The notes under the pieces were generated by a model, which was given only the letters and a program-made list of their open reading frames with translations, ran no database searches and had not been told where the DNA came from. From positions 1 through 5,357 of the forward strand of contig QGUR01000304.1 in assembly GCA_003242205.1 (NCBI GenBank): DNA of 5,357 nucleotides, written 5' to 3'. The DNA is from Chloroflexota bacterium (GTDB lineage: Bacteria > Chloroflexota > Anaerolineae > Aggregatilineales > Phototrophicaceae). Positions 1 to 5,357 of this stretch are shown piece after piece. Numbering within the stretch: the first letter of the stretch is position 1; every line of letters starts with the position of its first letter. Made by a program: the position numbers and the translations under genes.

Positions 1-435
1 TTCCCGCACGCCGTCATGCTCGTGCGCCAGCAGCGACACAAGGGCCGGGATCGCCTGTTCGTCGCCAATCTGGCCCAGCGCAAGCGCCGCCTTGGCCACG
101 ACCGCCGGATCTTCGTCCGCCAGCGCGCCCAGCAGCCCATCGACAGCGCGGCGATGGCCCAGTTTGCCCAGCGCGTGCGCCGCGTGATGCCGGACTGTAC
201 GGTCGTCATGGCGCAAAAGCCCGATCAGCGGCTCAAGCGCGTCGTCGCCCAGACGCGCCAGCGCCCAGGTGACATCTTCACGTACGGCGAGGTCGGTTTC
301 CCGCTGTAAAAGCTCGATGAGCGCGTCGAGCGCCCTGCGATCCTGAAGCTCGCCAAGTTGCAGAGCAGCCCTGCTGCGGACATTGCCGTCCGGATTCTGA
401 AGCGCCTGCAGGAGTGAGGTGATTTGTTCGGCCAT
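1..435 (-). CDS. HEAT-repeat protein, N-terminal part (3' end beyond the window)
   Basis: The minus strand is open from ATG at 435 to the window edge, giving 145 residues beginning MAEQITSLLQALQNPDGNVR. The sequence is a run of HEAT/PBS-lyase-type helical repeats of about 31 residues: roughly 14-45, 46-76, 77-106 and 107-137, with a fifth starting at 138. Each has a D-x-x-V-R-type turn (NVRSRAALQLGEL, AVREDVTWALARLG, TVRHHAAHALGKLG, AVVAKAALALGQIG) followed by an A-L-x-x-L-I-x-L-L helix. Such repeats form alpha-solenoids for protein-protein contact; some relatives are phycobilin lyases or scaffold proteins, and nothing here picks out a partner. No signal peptide or membrane segment is visible, so a cytoplasmic location is likely. 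A GAGG lies 4 bases before the ATG, a short spacing. The strong GC bias at third codon positions fits resident host DNA rather than the element to the right. Its end and further repeats are unseen. Confidence 0.85.
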   Translation of the reverse strand, partial: MAEQITSLLQALQNPDGNVRSRAALQLGELQDRRALDALIELLQRETDLAVREDVTWALARLGDDALEPLIGLLRHDDRTVRHHAAHALGKLGHRRAVDGLLGALADEDPAVVAKAALALGQIGDEQAIPALVSLLAHEHDGVRE

Positions 436-469
436 GCAACCTCGTGTCGTGGAATATGGATGGCGGGCA

Positions 470-484
470 TGCCTGCGGCAGGCA
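470..484. repeat. Small perfect hairpin in the HEAT gene leader
   Basis: TGCCTG (470-475) and CAGGCA (479-484) form a 6-bp perfect stem with a 3-base loop. It lies between the putative -10 box and the HEAT gene start, so it would be in the 5' leader. No U-tract follows in either direction, so it is not a standard terminator. It could be chance in GC-rich DNA. Confidence 0.3.
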
Positions 485-500
485 AAAACTGACCGCGCGC

Positions 501-506
501 ATTATA
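501..506 (-). promoter_or_regulatory. -10 box for the HEAT-repeat gene
   Basis: Read on the minus strand, 506-501 is a perfect TATAAT, about 65 bases before the HEAT gene ATG at 435. No good -35 hexamer sits at 17 bp; the nearest TTGAC-like sequence (535-530, TTGACC) would need a 23-bp spacer. The -10 match is seen directly; its use as a promoter is inferred from position and orientation. Confidence 0.45.
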
Positions 507-599
507 ACGGACTTTTCCGGTTTCGTAGGGGTCAAAACATACCCTCGATCTCAGCGTTGCGGCATGGCCGGGAGATTGGCCAGCAGCCGTAGTTAAGCA

Positions 600-629
600 T
601 TGACAACCGGAACGGCGCGCCACTATAAT
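600..629 (+). promoter_or_regulatory. Consensus sigma-70-type promoter of tRNA-Ala
   Basis: TTGACA at 600-605 and TATAAT at 624-629 are both perfect consensus hexamers, separated by 18 bp. The expected start of transcription is near 636, leaving a leader of only about 6 bases before the tRNA at 642. This strength suits a stable RNA gene. It is divergent from the HEAT gene promoter about 95 bp to the left. Confidence 0.85.
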
Positions 630-641
630 TCCCTGTTGTTC

Positions 642-714
<73 letters not shown>

Positions 715-747
715 AGTCACAAAAACTAGGCATATACGAATCATCCG

Positions 748-781
748 GGAACGGGAACGTGTAGTAGAGCGTTCCCGTTCC
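748..781. repeat. Perfect 12-bp inverted repeat beside the tRNA
   Basis: GGAACGGGAACG (748-759) is exactly complementary to CGTTCCCGTTCC (770-781), with a 10-base loop. Each arm is itself a tandem GGAACG-type repeat. It lies 34 bases after the tRNA 3' end, inside the recombinase 3' coding region (the GTGTLYYTFPFP segment). In the tRNA direction it is followed by CTTCGTTTAT, a poor T-tract, so it would be a weak terminator. It could instead be part of the recombinase binding site. The symmetry is certain, the role is not. Confidence 0.6.
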
Positions 782-2316
782 TTCGTTTATGACGATCTTC
801 GCCACAAACTGCTGAATAATCCGCCGAGCTAATGCCTTATCTTCGCCTTCGAGCGCTTCACGCATGTAGCAAATCCAGCCTTCCAGCGCCTCATCGCTGA
901 TTTGCGCGATATGACCCGGATCGACTTGTAAGTCTTCCAGGACGGCTAACTCGGAAAGCAGCTCTTCTTCCTCACGGCGGCGTTCGTCGTAACGCTGCTG
1001 GAGATGTTTGGCATAGCCCATGTTCTCAATCGCATCCATGATGTTTTCCAGCGACTTCTTGACTTCAGCGAGTTTGTCCTCAATCGCGGCAATACGTGTT
1101 CCAGCATCGCTACTGCGCTCTTCCAGTGACTGCGCGATGTTCTTCGCCAATGGGCGCAGGTTCTCAATAGTCAGGACATGTGCCAGCAGATTTTCGATCA
1201 CGGTCTGGTCGAGGGCTTTGGTGCTGATGCGCTTTGCCTCACACGCCTGACCGCGTGAATTCTTCATGGTCGAGCAGATGAAGAAGGTGTAATTACCGCG
1301 TTTGCCCTTCTTACCGGGGATGCTCTCGACGTTCATCGGATGTTCCTCGCCGTCCACATGCCCACAGACCACCAACCCGGAGAGCAGGTACTTACTCCCG
1401 ACCCGGCGCGGCTCATAGTTGCGATCTACCTGCCTGCCCTTATGCTTTTTGGCGTTCTCCGCTTGGCGCTTCTGCTCCGCTTCAAACCACTCATGCGGAA
1501 TTAGCGCCGGAACGAACTCCTTATACAGCTTGCCGCCGTAGACAATATCGCCGGTGTAAATGCGATTGGAGAAGAACGTATCATAGCCGTTCACGTTCTT
1601 GAACAGCCGCGTGGTCTTGTGAATCTCGCCGTAGCTTGCGCCTTCATGCCGCATCTGCCACGCGAGATAGCAGCGCTCCCACATCTCCGGGTCAGGCACA
1701 AGACGCTGGACGATGCGCGGCTCGCCGGATTTGCGTCCCTTCTTGCGCTCATACACTCCCACCTGAATCCGCTCACCTTTGAAGCCGGTCGGTGTACCGC
1801 CAGGACGGATGCCCAGATAGCCGCCGGTGCATTCCCAGTCGGGATTGTATCTGAGGAATTCCGGGTCGTTATCCCGCGTGCCGACAAGCTGCGCCAGCCC
1901 GCGTTTAGCATTCTGCGAAATTTCTTCGAGGTCTTGTTCGTCCTTCCACTGTTGGAAGGCTTCGATGAGCGCATCAACGGCGGCGTTGCCCGTGTTGGCG
2001 GAGGTCACCAGGTCAACGATGGTGATGGCACGCAGACGCAGGTCAGTCTTGATATTGGTCGCTTCGATGCTGTCGCGTCCCAGCCGGTTGGACTTCCAGA
2101 ATATCACGCCGAAGGGGTTTTCACGACTGGCTTTTTCGCGTTTGTAACGGTCATTGATATGTCTGAAACGGCGGCGCAGGTCGGAGAGCAGCTCTTGCAG
2201 TGCATCGCGTTTTTCGGTGTTGGATGACAGCTTCGACTCATCGACGTAGAGCTTATCCAGCACGAGGTTATGATGCTGGCAGTATTCGCGGGCGACATCG
2301 ATCTGCTGGGTGATCG

Positions 2317-2344
2317 GTACCCCGTAAAATAAGACAGAAGTCTG
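2317..2344 (+). repeat. IS left terminal inverted repeat
   Basis: It begins GTACCCCGTAAAATAAGACA and matches the inverted right end at 18 of 28 positions, concentrated in three blocks: GTACCC, AAGACA and GTCTG. Inside it AGAC-n4-GTCT (2332-2343) is itself a small palindrome, also present at the right end. Confidence 0.75.
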
Positions 2345-2375
2345 CGAAAATCAACGTCAGAAAGGGGACGATCAG

Positions 2376-2627
2376 ATGAGCCGGCGAATACCCAAAGAGA
2401 TCAAGGAAGAAATCCTTAGTAAGGTCCAGGCAGGTGAACGGGTTGTTGATCTGGCCGAGCAATATGCGGTCAGCACCAAGACGATTTATGCCTGGTTACG
2501 GCAGGACAGTGGCGAAGGCGTCGTTTCGGTGCTGCAATACAACAAGCTCAAGCGCGAAAACGAAGAACTCAAACGGCTCATCGGTGAGTTGACGTTGAGC
2601 ATGCACCTGCAAAAAAAGTCGACCTAG
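2376..2627 (+). CDS. IS3-family transposase OrfA
   Basis: An 83-residue basic protein that provides the DNA-binding part of the transposase. Residues about 5-45 form a helix-turn-helix of the Tnp_1 type (EEILSKVQAGERVVDLAEQY then STKTIYAWLRQ). Residues about 53-75 (LQYNKLKRENEELKRLIGEL) form the leucine-zipper-like coiled coil typical of IS3 OrfA, used for multimerisation. ATG 2376 has AGGGG about 9 bases upstream. The TAG stop at 2625-2627 shares its G with the GTG of orfB (TAGTG). Near its end the codons CAA AAA AAG contain a -1 slippery sequence, so a fraction of ribosomes should make the OrfAB fusion. OrfA alone usually acts as a regulator or accessory factor in this family. Confidence 0.92.
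   Translation: MSRRIPKEIKEEILSKVQAGERVVDLAEQYAVSTKTIYAWLRQDSGEGVVSVLQYNKLKRENEELKRLIGELTLSMHLQKKST
2612..2618 (+). promoter_or_regulatory. A-AAA-AAG programmed -1 frameshift site
   Basis: Within a run of seven A (2611-2617), the orfA codons CAA AAA AAG contain the heptamer A AAA AAG. OrfB is in the -1 frame and stays open back across this site, so slipping gives ...LQKKVDLVRHARIK... and a fused protein. A short GTCG/CGAC pairing (2618-2621 with 2630-2633) lies downstream, too weak to count as a proven stimulator. The heptamer and the frame are seen; frameshifting is established for IS3 elements. Confidence 0.85.
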
Positions 2628-3430
2628 TGCGACATGCCAGGATCAAGTCGGTGTGTGCTGAAGCGCTGGGCATCAGTCGCAAGAACATCTATCGCGAGTT
2701 GAAGCAGCCCGCTAAAGACCAGGCACTCAAGCAGCAGATTCAAGCGGTGCATCGTCAGCATCCAGCGTACGGCCATCGCCGTGTGGCGCTTCATCTGGGC
2801 ATCAACCACAAACGGGCGCAACGGGTGATGGCGAAGTTCAATCTGCGTCCACCGCGACGACGGGTTAAACGGTACAGCACCGTTTCCACACCCCATCACA
2901 GCTATCACAACCTGCTGAGCGATCTGACGGTCACTGAGCCGCATCAGGTGTGGTGCAGTGACCTGAGCCGCCTTGAGTATCGGGGCACGGTCTGGTATTT
3001 GGCGACCATCGAAGACCTTGCCACACGCCAGATCCTGGCCAAACGTATCGGCAAGCGCCATGATAGTCAGCTGGTTCTAGCGACCCTCCACCAGGCGTTC
3101 GCGACTGGGGCGACACCACACTCCGACCAGGGCACTGAATTCATGGCGCAGCGCTGCACCAATGATCTCGAAGCTCGTGGTATCCAGATCTCTGTCAGTG
3201 ATGTGGCATCGCCCTGGCAAAACGGTTATGTCGAATCATTCTTTGGGCGCTTTAAGCACGAGCTGGGTGACCTCAACCGCTTCGAAACGGCAGGTGAGAT
3301 GATCGAGGCCATCTACCGCCACATCCACTACTACAACCACAGCCGCATCCACACGGTGCTCAAAATGCCGCCAGCCATTTATGCTGCCCAAACCTTCTCA
3401 GACACTTGTCTTCACAAATTGGGTACTTGA
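2627..3430 (+). CDS. IS3-family transposase OrfB, DDE catalytic part
   Basis: 267 residues from GTG 2627; the functional form is most likely the OrfAB fusion of 351 residues starting at 2376 and shifting -1 at 2612-2618. The first third has the HTH_21-type segment (HRQHPAYGHRRVALHLGINH). The integrase-fold domain has the triad: D in WCSDLSRL, D in HSDQGTEF and E in NGYVESFFGRFKHE, with exactly 35 residues between the last two, the DD(35)E signature. The C-terminus has the family's YYNHSRIHTVLKMPPAIYA. It carries out strand cleavage and joining at the IS ends. The reading frame looks intact, so the transposase may be active. Its stop TGA (3428-3430) lies just beyond the right inverted repeat, so the target DNA appears to supply it. 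Confidence 0.93.
   Translation: MRHARIKSVCAEALGISRKNIYRELKQPAKDQALKQQIQAVHRQHPAYGHRRVALHLGINHKRAQRVMAKFNLRPPRRRVKRYSTVSTPHHSYHNLLSDLTVTEPHQVWCSDLSRLEYRGTVWYLATIEDLATRQILAKRIGKRHDSQLVLATLHQAFATGATPHSDQGTEFMAQRCTNDLEARGIQISVSDVASPWQNGYVESFFGRFKHELGDLNRFETAGEMIEAIYRHIHYYNHSRIHTVLKMPPAIYAAQTFSDTCLHKLGT
3399..3426 (-). repeat. IS right terminal inverted repeat
   Basis: Read inward on the minus strand it begins GTACCCAATTTGTGAAGACA, sharing the GTACCC, AAGACA and GTCTG blocks with the left end at the same spacing. It includes the same AGAC-n4-GTCT palindrome (3400-3411). The repeat lies entirely within the last codons of orfB. Confidence 0.75.
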
Positions 3431-3560
3431 CAGGGCGCTGCGATCCTGTTCATCCCCACCTGAATCACGGCAGTAGACGACGACATGTGTGCCGGGCGGC
3501 AGTGGACAGTCCTGCCGGATGAGGTGAAGGTAGCGGTTGTCTGTGGTCATAGATACGTTC

Positions 3561-3914
3561 CTACTCTGAAGCTGGCTTAACGTTCTCTTCCCAGAATTCT
3601 TTGTATTTGTCTCGAACAGCTTGTACCTTTTCGCGCCGCAGTTCCACAAGCTGATCTGGGGTCAGTCCATCAAAGGTCAAGCCATATTTTGTGAAATAAT
3701 GATTGTCCGCCGTATTGCAGAAGTTGCAGGCTGTCACCATGTAATCTGGATTATCCCTTTCGGGATGTCCCTTTGGCAGCAGATGATCAACCGAGAGTGT
3801 CAGCCAGACTTCAAATGATGTTCTCCCATCAGCACCGCAGTATCGACAAGTATAATTGTCGCGCTGATATATACGATGGCCGTAACCTCTCAAGGAGTCG
3901 GTAAATGTGGTCAT
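3561..3914 (-). CDS. HNH endonuclease-like protein (HNH-B)
   Basis: 117 residues from ATG 3914, with AAGGA 8 bases upstream. It has a zinc-stabilised HNH core: C23-x2-C26 (YTCRYCGADG), the general-base motif D43-H44 (LSVDHLLPKGHP), H50, and C63-x2-C66-N67 (ACNFCNTADN). The core is followed by a charged helical tail (QLVELRREKVQAVRDKYKEF). HNH proteins of this form are metal-dependent DNA nucleases, found free-standing, in restriction systems and in mobile elements. The substrate cannot be read from sequence. The usual Lys after the last C-x2-C-N is absent. It starts 24 bases after the HNH-A stop and ends 10 bases before the recombinase ATG, and the recombinase Shine-Dalgarno lies next to its stop, so it is almost certainly in one transcript with both. 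It is not closely similar to HNH-A, so a recent duplication is unlikely. Confidence 0.88.
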   Translation of the reverse strand: MTTFTDSLRGYGHRIYQRDNYTCRYCGADGRTSFEVWLTLSVDHLLPKGHPERDNPDYMVTACNFCNTADNHYFTKYGLTFDGLTPDQLVELRREKVQAVRDKYKEFWEENVKPASE

Positions 3915-3938
3915 TGGTATTTCCTTTACGAGATCACT

Positions 3939-4352
3939 TCACTTTGGTGGATGCAGACCGAAAAAGACCCAGTTGGCGCGAGTGCCAAGCATACGATCCC
4001 GATTGATTTTCAGGCGCTGTATAGTTGCTCTGCCTACTGGTGTCAGCCCTCGGAGAACAATCCCATCCGGCATCCACTCAAAGTATTCTGACCAATTCTG
4101 GGTACGTGGATTGAACAAGGATACACGTTCACCAGTTTCAGGATCGACAGCAGAGGTTGCACGAGCCTTGCTCATGTTGCAGTTAGAGCAGGATAAACAC
4201 AGGTTATCGAGCGAGTCATCGCCATCCGGGTCAATATGATCGACGTGCATTGCCTGTCCGGTGATACGCTGCGAGGTCTGGCAGTATTCACATAGGAGAT
4301 TGGCACGTTCATGGACACGGCGTACAAGTTCCGCCCACGACAACTCACTCAT
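3939..4352 (-). CDS. HNH endonuclease (HNH-A), partner of the CopG-like gene
   Basis: 137 residues from ATG 4352. The HNH/zinc core is complete: C21-x2-C24 (LLCEYCQTS), D38-H39 (MHVDHIDPDGDD), N50-L51, C55-x2-C58-N59 and K62 (CSNCNMSKA). A conserved C-terminal module follows: VSLFNPRTQNWSEYFEW then LRGLTPVGRATIQRLKINR, ending FFGLHPPK. From memory this protein type is widespread in cyanobacteria and Chloroflexota, usually directly behind a small ribbon-helix-helix protein as here; a homology search would be needed to confirm that. The start overlaps the end of the CopG-like gene by 8 bases, and no good Shine-Dalgarno is visible, so translation is probably coupled. Likely a metal-dependent nuclease, either a toxin-like partner or a selfish homing-type gene; the biological role is unknown to me. 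Confidence 0.9.
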   Translation of the reverse strand: MSELSWAELVRRVHERANLLCEYCQTSQRITGQAMHVDHIDPDGDDSLDNLCLSCSNCNMSKARATSAVDPETGERVSLFNPRTQNWSEYFEWMPDGIVLRGLTPVGRATIQRLKINRDRMLGTRANWVFFGLHPPK

Positions 4353-4764
4353 CCGCTGGTTTCAAATCGTCCAGACTGATCGAATAACCTCGTTCAGTTA
4401 AGTATTTCATCGCCTGCGACTTGCGAAGTGTCAGCTTATCGCCGCGTTCAACCAGTTCCTCCAGCTCCTGGTATTCAGCGGTTGAAATAGTGCCCCGCTG
4501 ATTTTTGGTCAGGAGTTCTGAAATACGCTTCTCCAGTGCTGGCTGCATTTGCTCACGGGCGATTGTCCAAAGAGTATCGTCAGACAGGTACGCCATCGCC
4601 TTCAACTCTTCTTTTTCATCATCAGGCAGATCAAATAGTAGCTGATCGAACGCCCCTTCCAACCGGGTACGGATGACCTCATCGACAGGCAACGATTTCT
4701 GCTGTGCAATCTGCTGTGCCTTTTGGTACAAGCTGTCAGGGATTGAAATGGTGTAATCACTCAT
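4345..4764 (-). CDS. CopG/ribbon-helix-helix antitoxin-like protein
   Basis: 139 residues from ATG 4764 (MSDYTISIPDSLYQKAQQIA). A second ATG at 4776 would add four residues (MEKR), but GGAG stands 6 bases before 4764 and nothing similar precedes 4776, so 4764 is preferred. Residues about 4-36 look like a ribbon-helix-helix DNA-binding unit: a short beta strand (YTISIP), then two helices (DSLYQKAQQIAQQ and LPVDEVIRTRLEGAF). The remainder is acidic and helical (LPDDEKEELKAMAYLSDDTLWTIAREQM...), ending TERGYSISLDDLKPADE, as might bind a partner protein. Its TGA lies inside the HNH-A start, giving a tight two-gene unit. Dimeric proteins of this fold often repress their own promoter and sometimes neutralise the downstream product. 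Both roles are inference here; no operator repeat is obvious upstream. Confidence 0.85.
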   Translation of the reverse strand: MSDYTISIPDSLYQKAQQIAQQKSLPVDEVIRTRLEGAFDQLLFDLPDDEKEELKAMAYLSDDTLWTIAREQMQPALEKRISELLTKNQRGTISTAEYQELEELVERGDKLTLRKSQAMKYLTERGYSISLDDLKPADE

Positions 4765-4791
4765 GCGCTTCTCCATCAGAACATCTAATCT

Positions 4792-4822
4792 ATTTTACAC
4801 TAATCCCGCCATTCTGGGTCAT
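4792..4822 (-). promoter_or_regulatory. Candidate promoter for the CopG-HNH-HNH-recombinase operon
   Basis: On the minus strand, TAAAAT (4797-4792) is a good -10 and ATGACC (4822-4817) a 4-of-6 -35 match, with a long 19-bp spacer. It lies about 28 bases before the CopG-like start and in the only sizeable gap upstream of the operon (4777-4846). The gap is AT-rich and shows no convincing terminator for the gene at 4847. Weak evidence only. Confidence 0.3.
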
Positions 4823-4846
4823 CATATTGTCGATAAACAAAGAATG

Positions 4847-5254
4847 TTAAAAAGGATATTCGACCAATAGCCAGTATTCGTAAGTATATCCATCATGTGC
4901 ATCCGTATAGTCTCGTGCAAGAATCGCTTCTTCTCTCGTCTGTAACAGACCAAACCTGCCAGGGCGAATGCCAAGCTCTTCAAAAACACCTACATGATGT
5001 CCGTGGCTGAACCAAGTGTGATCAAAGTTATGGTGAGCATAACTTGCGATGTCAAAGCCCAGTATTTGTCCCCCTGATTCCATTGGTAGTTGTTGTAAAA
5101 TCCTCAGTTCAACGCCTTCGGAGCCATGCGGTTCCTGCCAGTCACCCATGCACGATTTATGCAGACCTATCCCGATAATGGTTAATTCATCCTGTTTTGT
5201 TTTGGGAATAAAGGTTTCTATGAAGCGCCGCGCAGCATTTGTTGAACGAAACAT
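4847..5254 (-). CDS. Conserved-looking protein of unknown function, N-terminus uncertain
   Basis: 135 residues from ATG 5254 to TAA 4849-4847. I do not recognise the family. It is soluble-looking, acidic and aromatic-rich, without signal peptide or membrane helix. Visible features are a beta-strand-like LTIIGIGL, a GGQILGFDIASYAHHNFDHTW stretch split by many His, FEELGIRPGRFGLLQTREEA, and the end YEYWLLVEYPF. The pattern G-x-x-x-G-F-D-x...H-x-W...G-I-R...G-L faintly recalls small immunity-type proteins, but this is only an impression. The frame stays open and protein-like upstream to 5332 (NWFESKWDEFEKWCADHY...) with no ATG, GTG or TTG before an in-frame TGA at 5335-5333. ATG 5254 has no clear Shine-Dalgarno. 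The real gene may therefore start further up and be frameshifted. It is separated from the CopG-like gene by about 80 bases, so may be a separate unit. Confidence 0.6.
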   Translation of the reverse strand: MFRSTNAARRFIETFIPKTKQDELTIIGIGLHKSCMGDWQEPHGSEGVELRILQQLPMESGGQILGFDIASYAHHNFDHTWFSHGHHVGVFEELGIRPGRFGLLQTREEAILARDYTDAHDGYTYEYWLLVEYPF

Positions 5255-5357
5255 AGACCATACTTCAATCTCATAACTGTAATGGTCTGCACACCATTTC
5301 TCAAATTCATCCCACTTAGATTCGAACCAATTTCAAAATTCGGCAGTTGCACAACAG
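5255..5357 (-). other. Probable broken 5' coding end of the 4847-5254 gene
   Basis: Upstream of ATG 5254 the same frame reads on as 26 plausible codons to 5330, then hits TGA at 5335-5333. A neighbouring frame is open from the window edge and reads VVQLPNFE just before that stop. One missing base in the AAA run at about 5336-5338 on the plus-strand numbering, or in the adjoining T run, would link them as QLPNFExWFESKWDEFEKW. Only a few codons are available, so this could be a real mutation, a sequencing or assembly error, or chance. Confidence 0.35.

Larger units (their letters stand above)
2317..3426 (+). mobile_element. IS3-family insertion sequence inside the recombinase gene
   Basis: About 1,110 bp, bounded by imperfect terminal inverted repeats (18 of 28 positions match) and holding orfA, a -1 slippery site and a DDE orfB, the arrangement of IS3-family elements. 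It is slightly short for the family, which is commonly about 1.2-1.5 kb. It lies on the plus strand, opposite to the gene it disrupts, between codons for SALS and TQQID. Its length is a multiple of three, so removal restores the recombinase frame. Flanking triplets are TCG (2314-2316) and TTG (3427-3429), at best a target duplication with one mismatch. The ends may be off by a few bases. No named IS was recognised. Confidence 0.9.

Noticed and set aside
225..623. A 132-codon open frame on the minus strand overlapping the HEAT gene and the intergenic region.
   Set aside because: It is rich in Arg, Ser and Cys, crosses the two promoters and conflicts with the HEAT-repeat frame; a GC-rich shadow.
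715..730. The AAAAAC stretch just after the tRNA as a terminator tail.
   Set aside because: On the tRNA strand it is A-rich rather than T-rich. On the opposite strand the T-run is preceded by no stem directly adjoining it.
1619..2227. A 202-codon open frame on the plus strand.
   Set aside because: It is antisense to the recombinase coding region, has no recognisable domain, and the minus strand carries the clear recombinase sequence.
2624..3061. A 145-codon open frame on the minus strand inside the IS.
   Set aside because: Antisense of the intact DDE transposase with no domain of its own.
3551..3649. A longer start at 3649 for the recombinase N-terminal fragment.
   Set aside because: That extension would lie wholly over the HNH-B gene in another frame. 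ATG 3550 has a Shine-Dalgarno and gives the expected recombinase start.
5319..5328. GATTCGAACC here is the inverted copy of the tRNA T-arm sequence (693-702), a possible second att site.
   Set aside because: Only 10 bases, centred on the TTCGAA palindrome, in inverted orientation and within plausible coding sequence. Most likely chance.

Overview
The window looks like bacterial chromosomal DNA entered by an integrated genetic element. Bacterial signs are a tRNA gene with a consensus sigma-70-type promoter, Shine-Dalgarno-led genes packed nose to tail, and an IS3-family insertion sequence. The HEAT-repeat gene at the left and the paired CopG-like/HNH genes would suit Chloroflexota or cyanobacteria, but that is a guess from gene content; nothing here fixes the taxon. 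Positions 1-641 are visibly GC-rich and look like host DNA. From the tRNA rightward the DNA becomes more mixed, and it is AT-richer after about 3550.

Layout. (1) 1-435, minus: N-terminal part of a HEAT-repeat protein whose end lies beyond the left edge. (2) 436-641: intergenic, with a TATAAT box for the HEAT gene and a strong TTGACA-18-TATAAT promoter for the tRNA. (3) 642-714, plus: tRNA-Ala(CGC). (4) 668-3550, minus: a large serine recombinase gene whose last codons are the antisense of the tRNA 3' half. It is split by (5) a 1.11-kb IS3-family element (about 2317-3426, plus) with orfA, orfB and a -1 frameshift site. The catalytic-serine fragment, encoded at 3427-3550, is separated from the rest of the protein, so the recombinase is almost certainly dead. 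(6) 3561-3914 and 3939-4352, minus: two different HNH-type nucleases. (7) 4345-4764, minus: a ribbon-helix-helix (CopG/antitoxin-like) protein overlapping the second HNH gene. (8) 4847-5254, minus: a conserved-looking protein of unknown function whose reading frame seems to be broken upstream.

How the parts relate. The genes from 4764 down to 668 run the same way with an 8-base overlap and gaps of 24 and 10 bases, so before the IS arrived they probably formed one transcription unit: CopG-like, HNH-A, HNH-B, serine recombinase, ending against the tRNA-Ala gene. The simplest reading is an integrated element using the 3' half of tRNA-Ala(CGC) as its attachment site, with the recombinase at the junction and HNH/CopG-like cargo behind it. 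The IS then immobilised it. The far end of the element is not in the window. The IS insertion was worked out by joining the two recombinase fragments in frame, which restores a recognisable active-site region.
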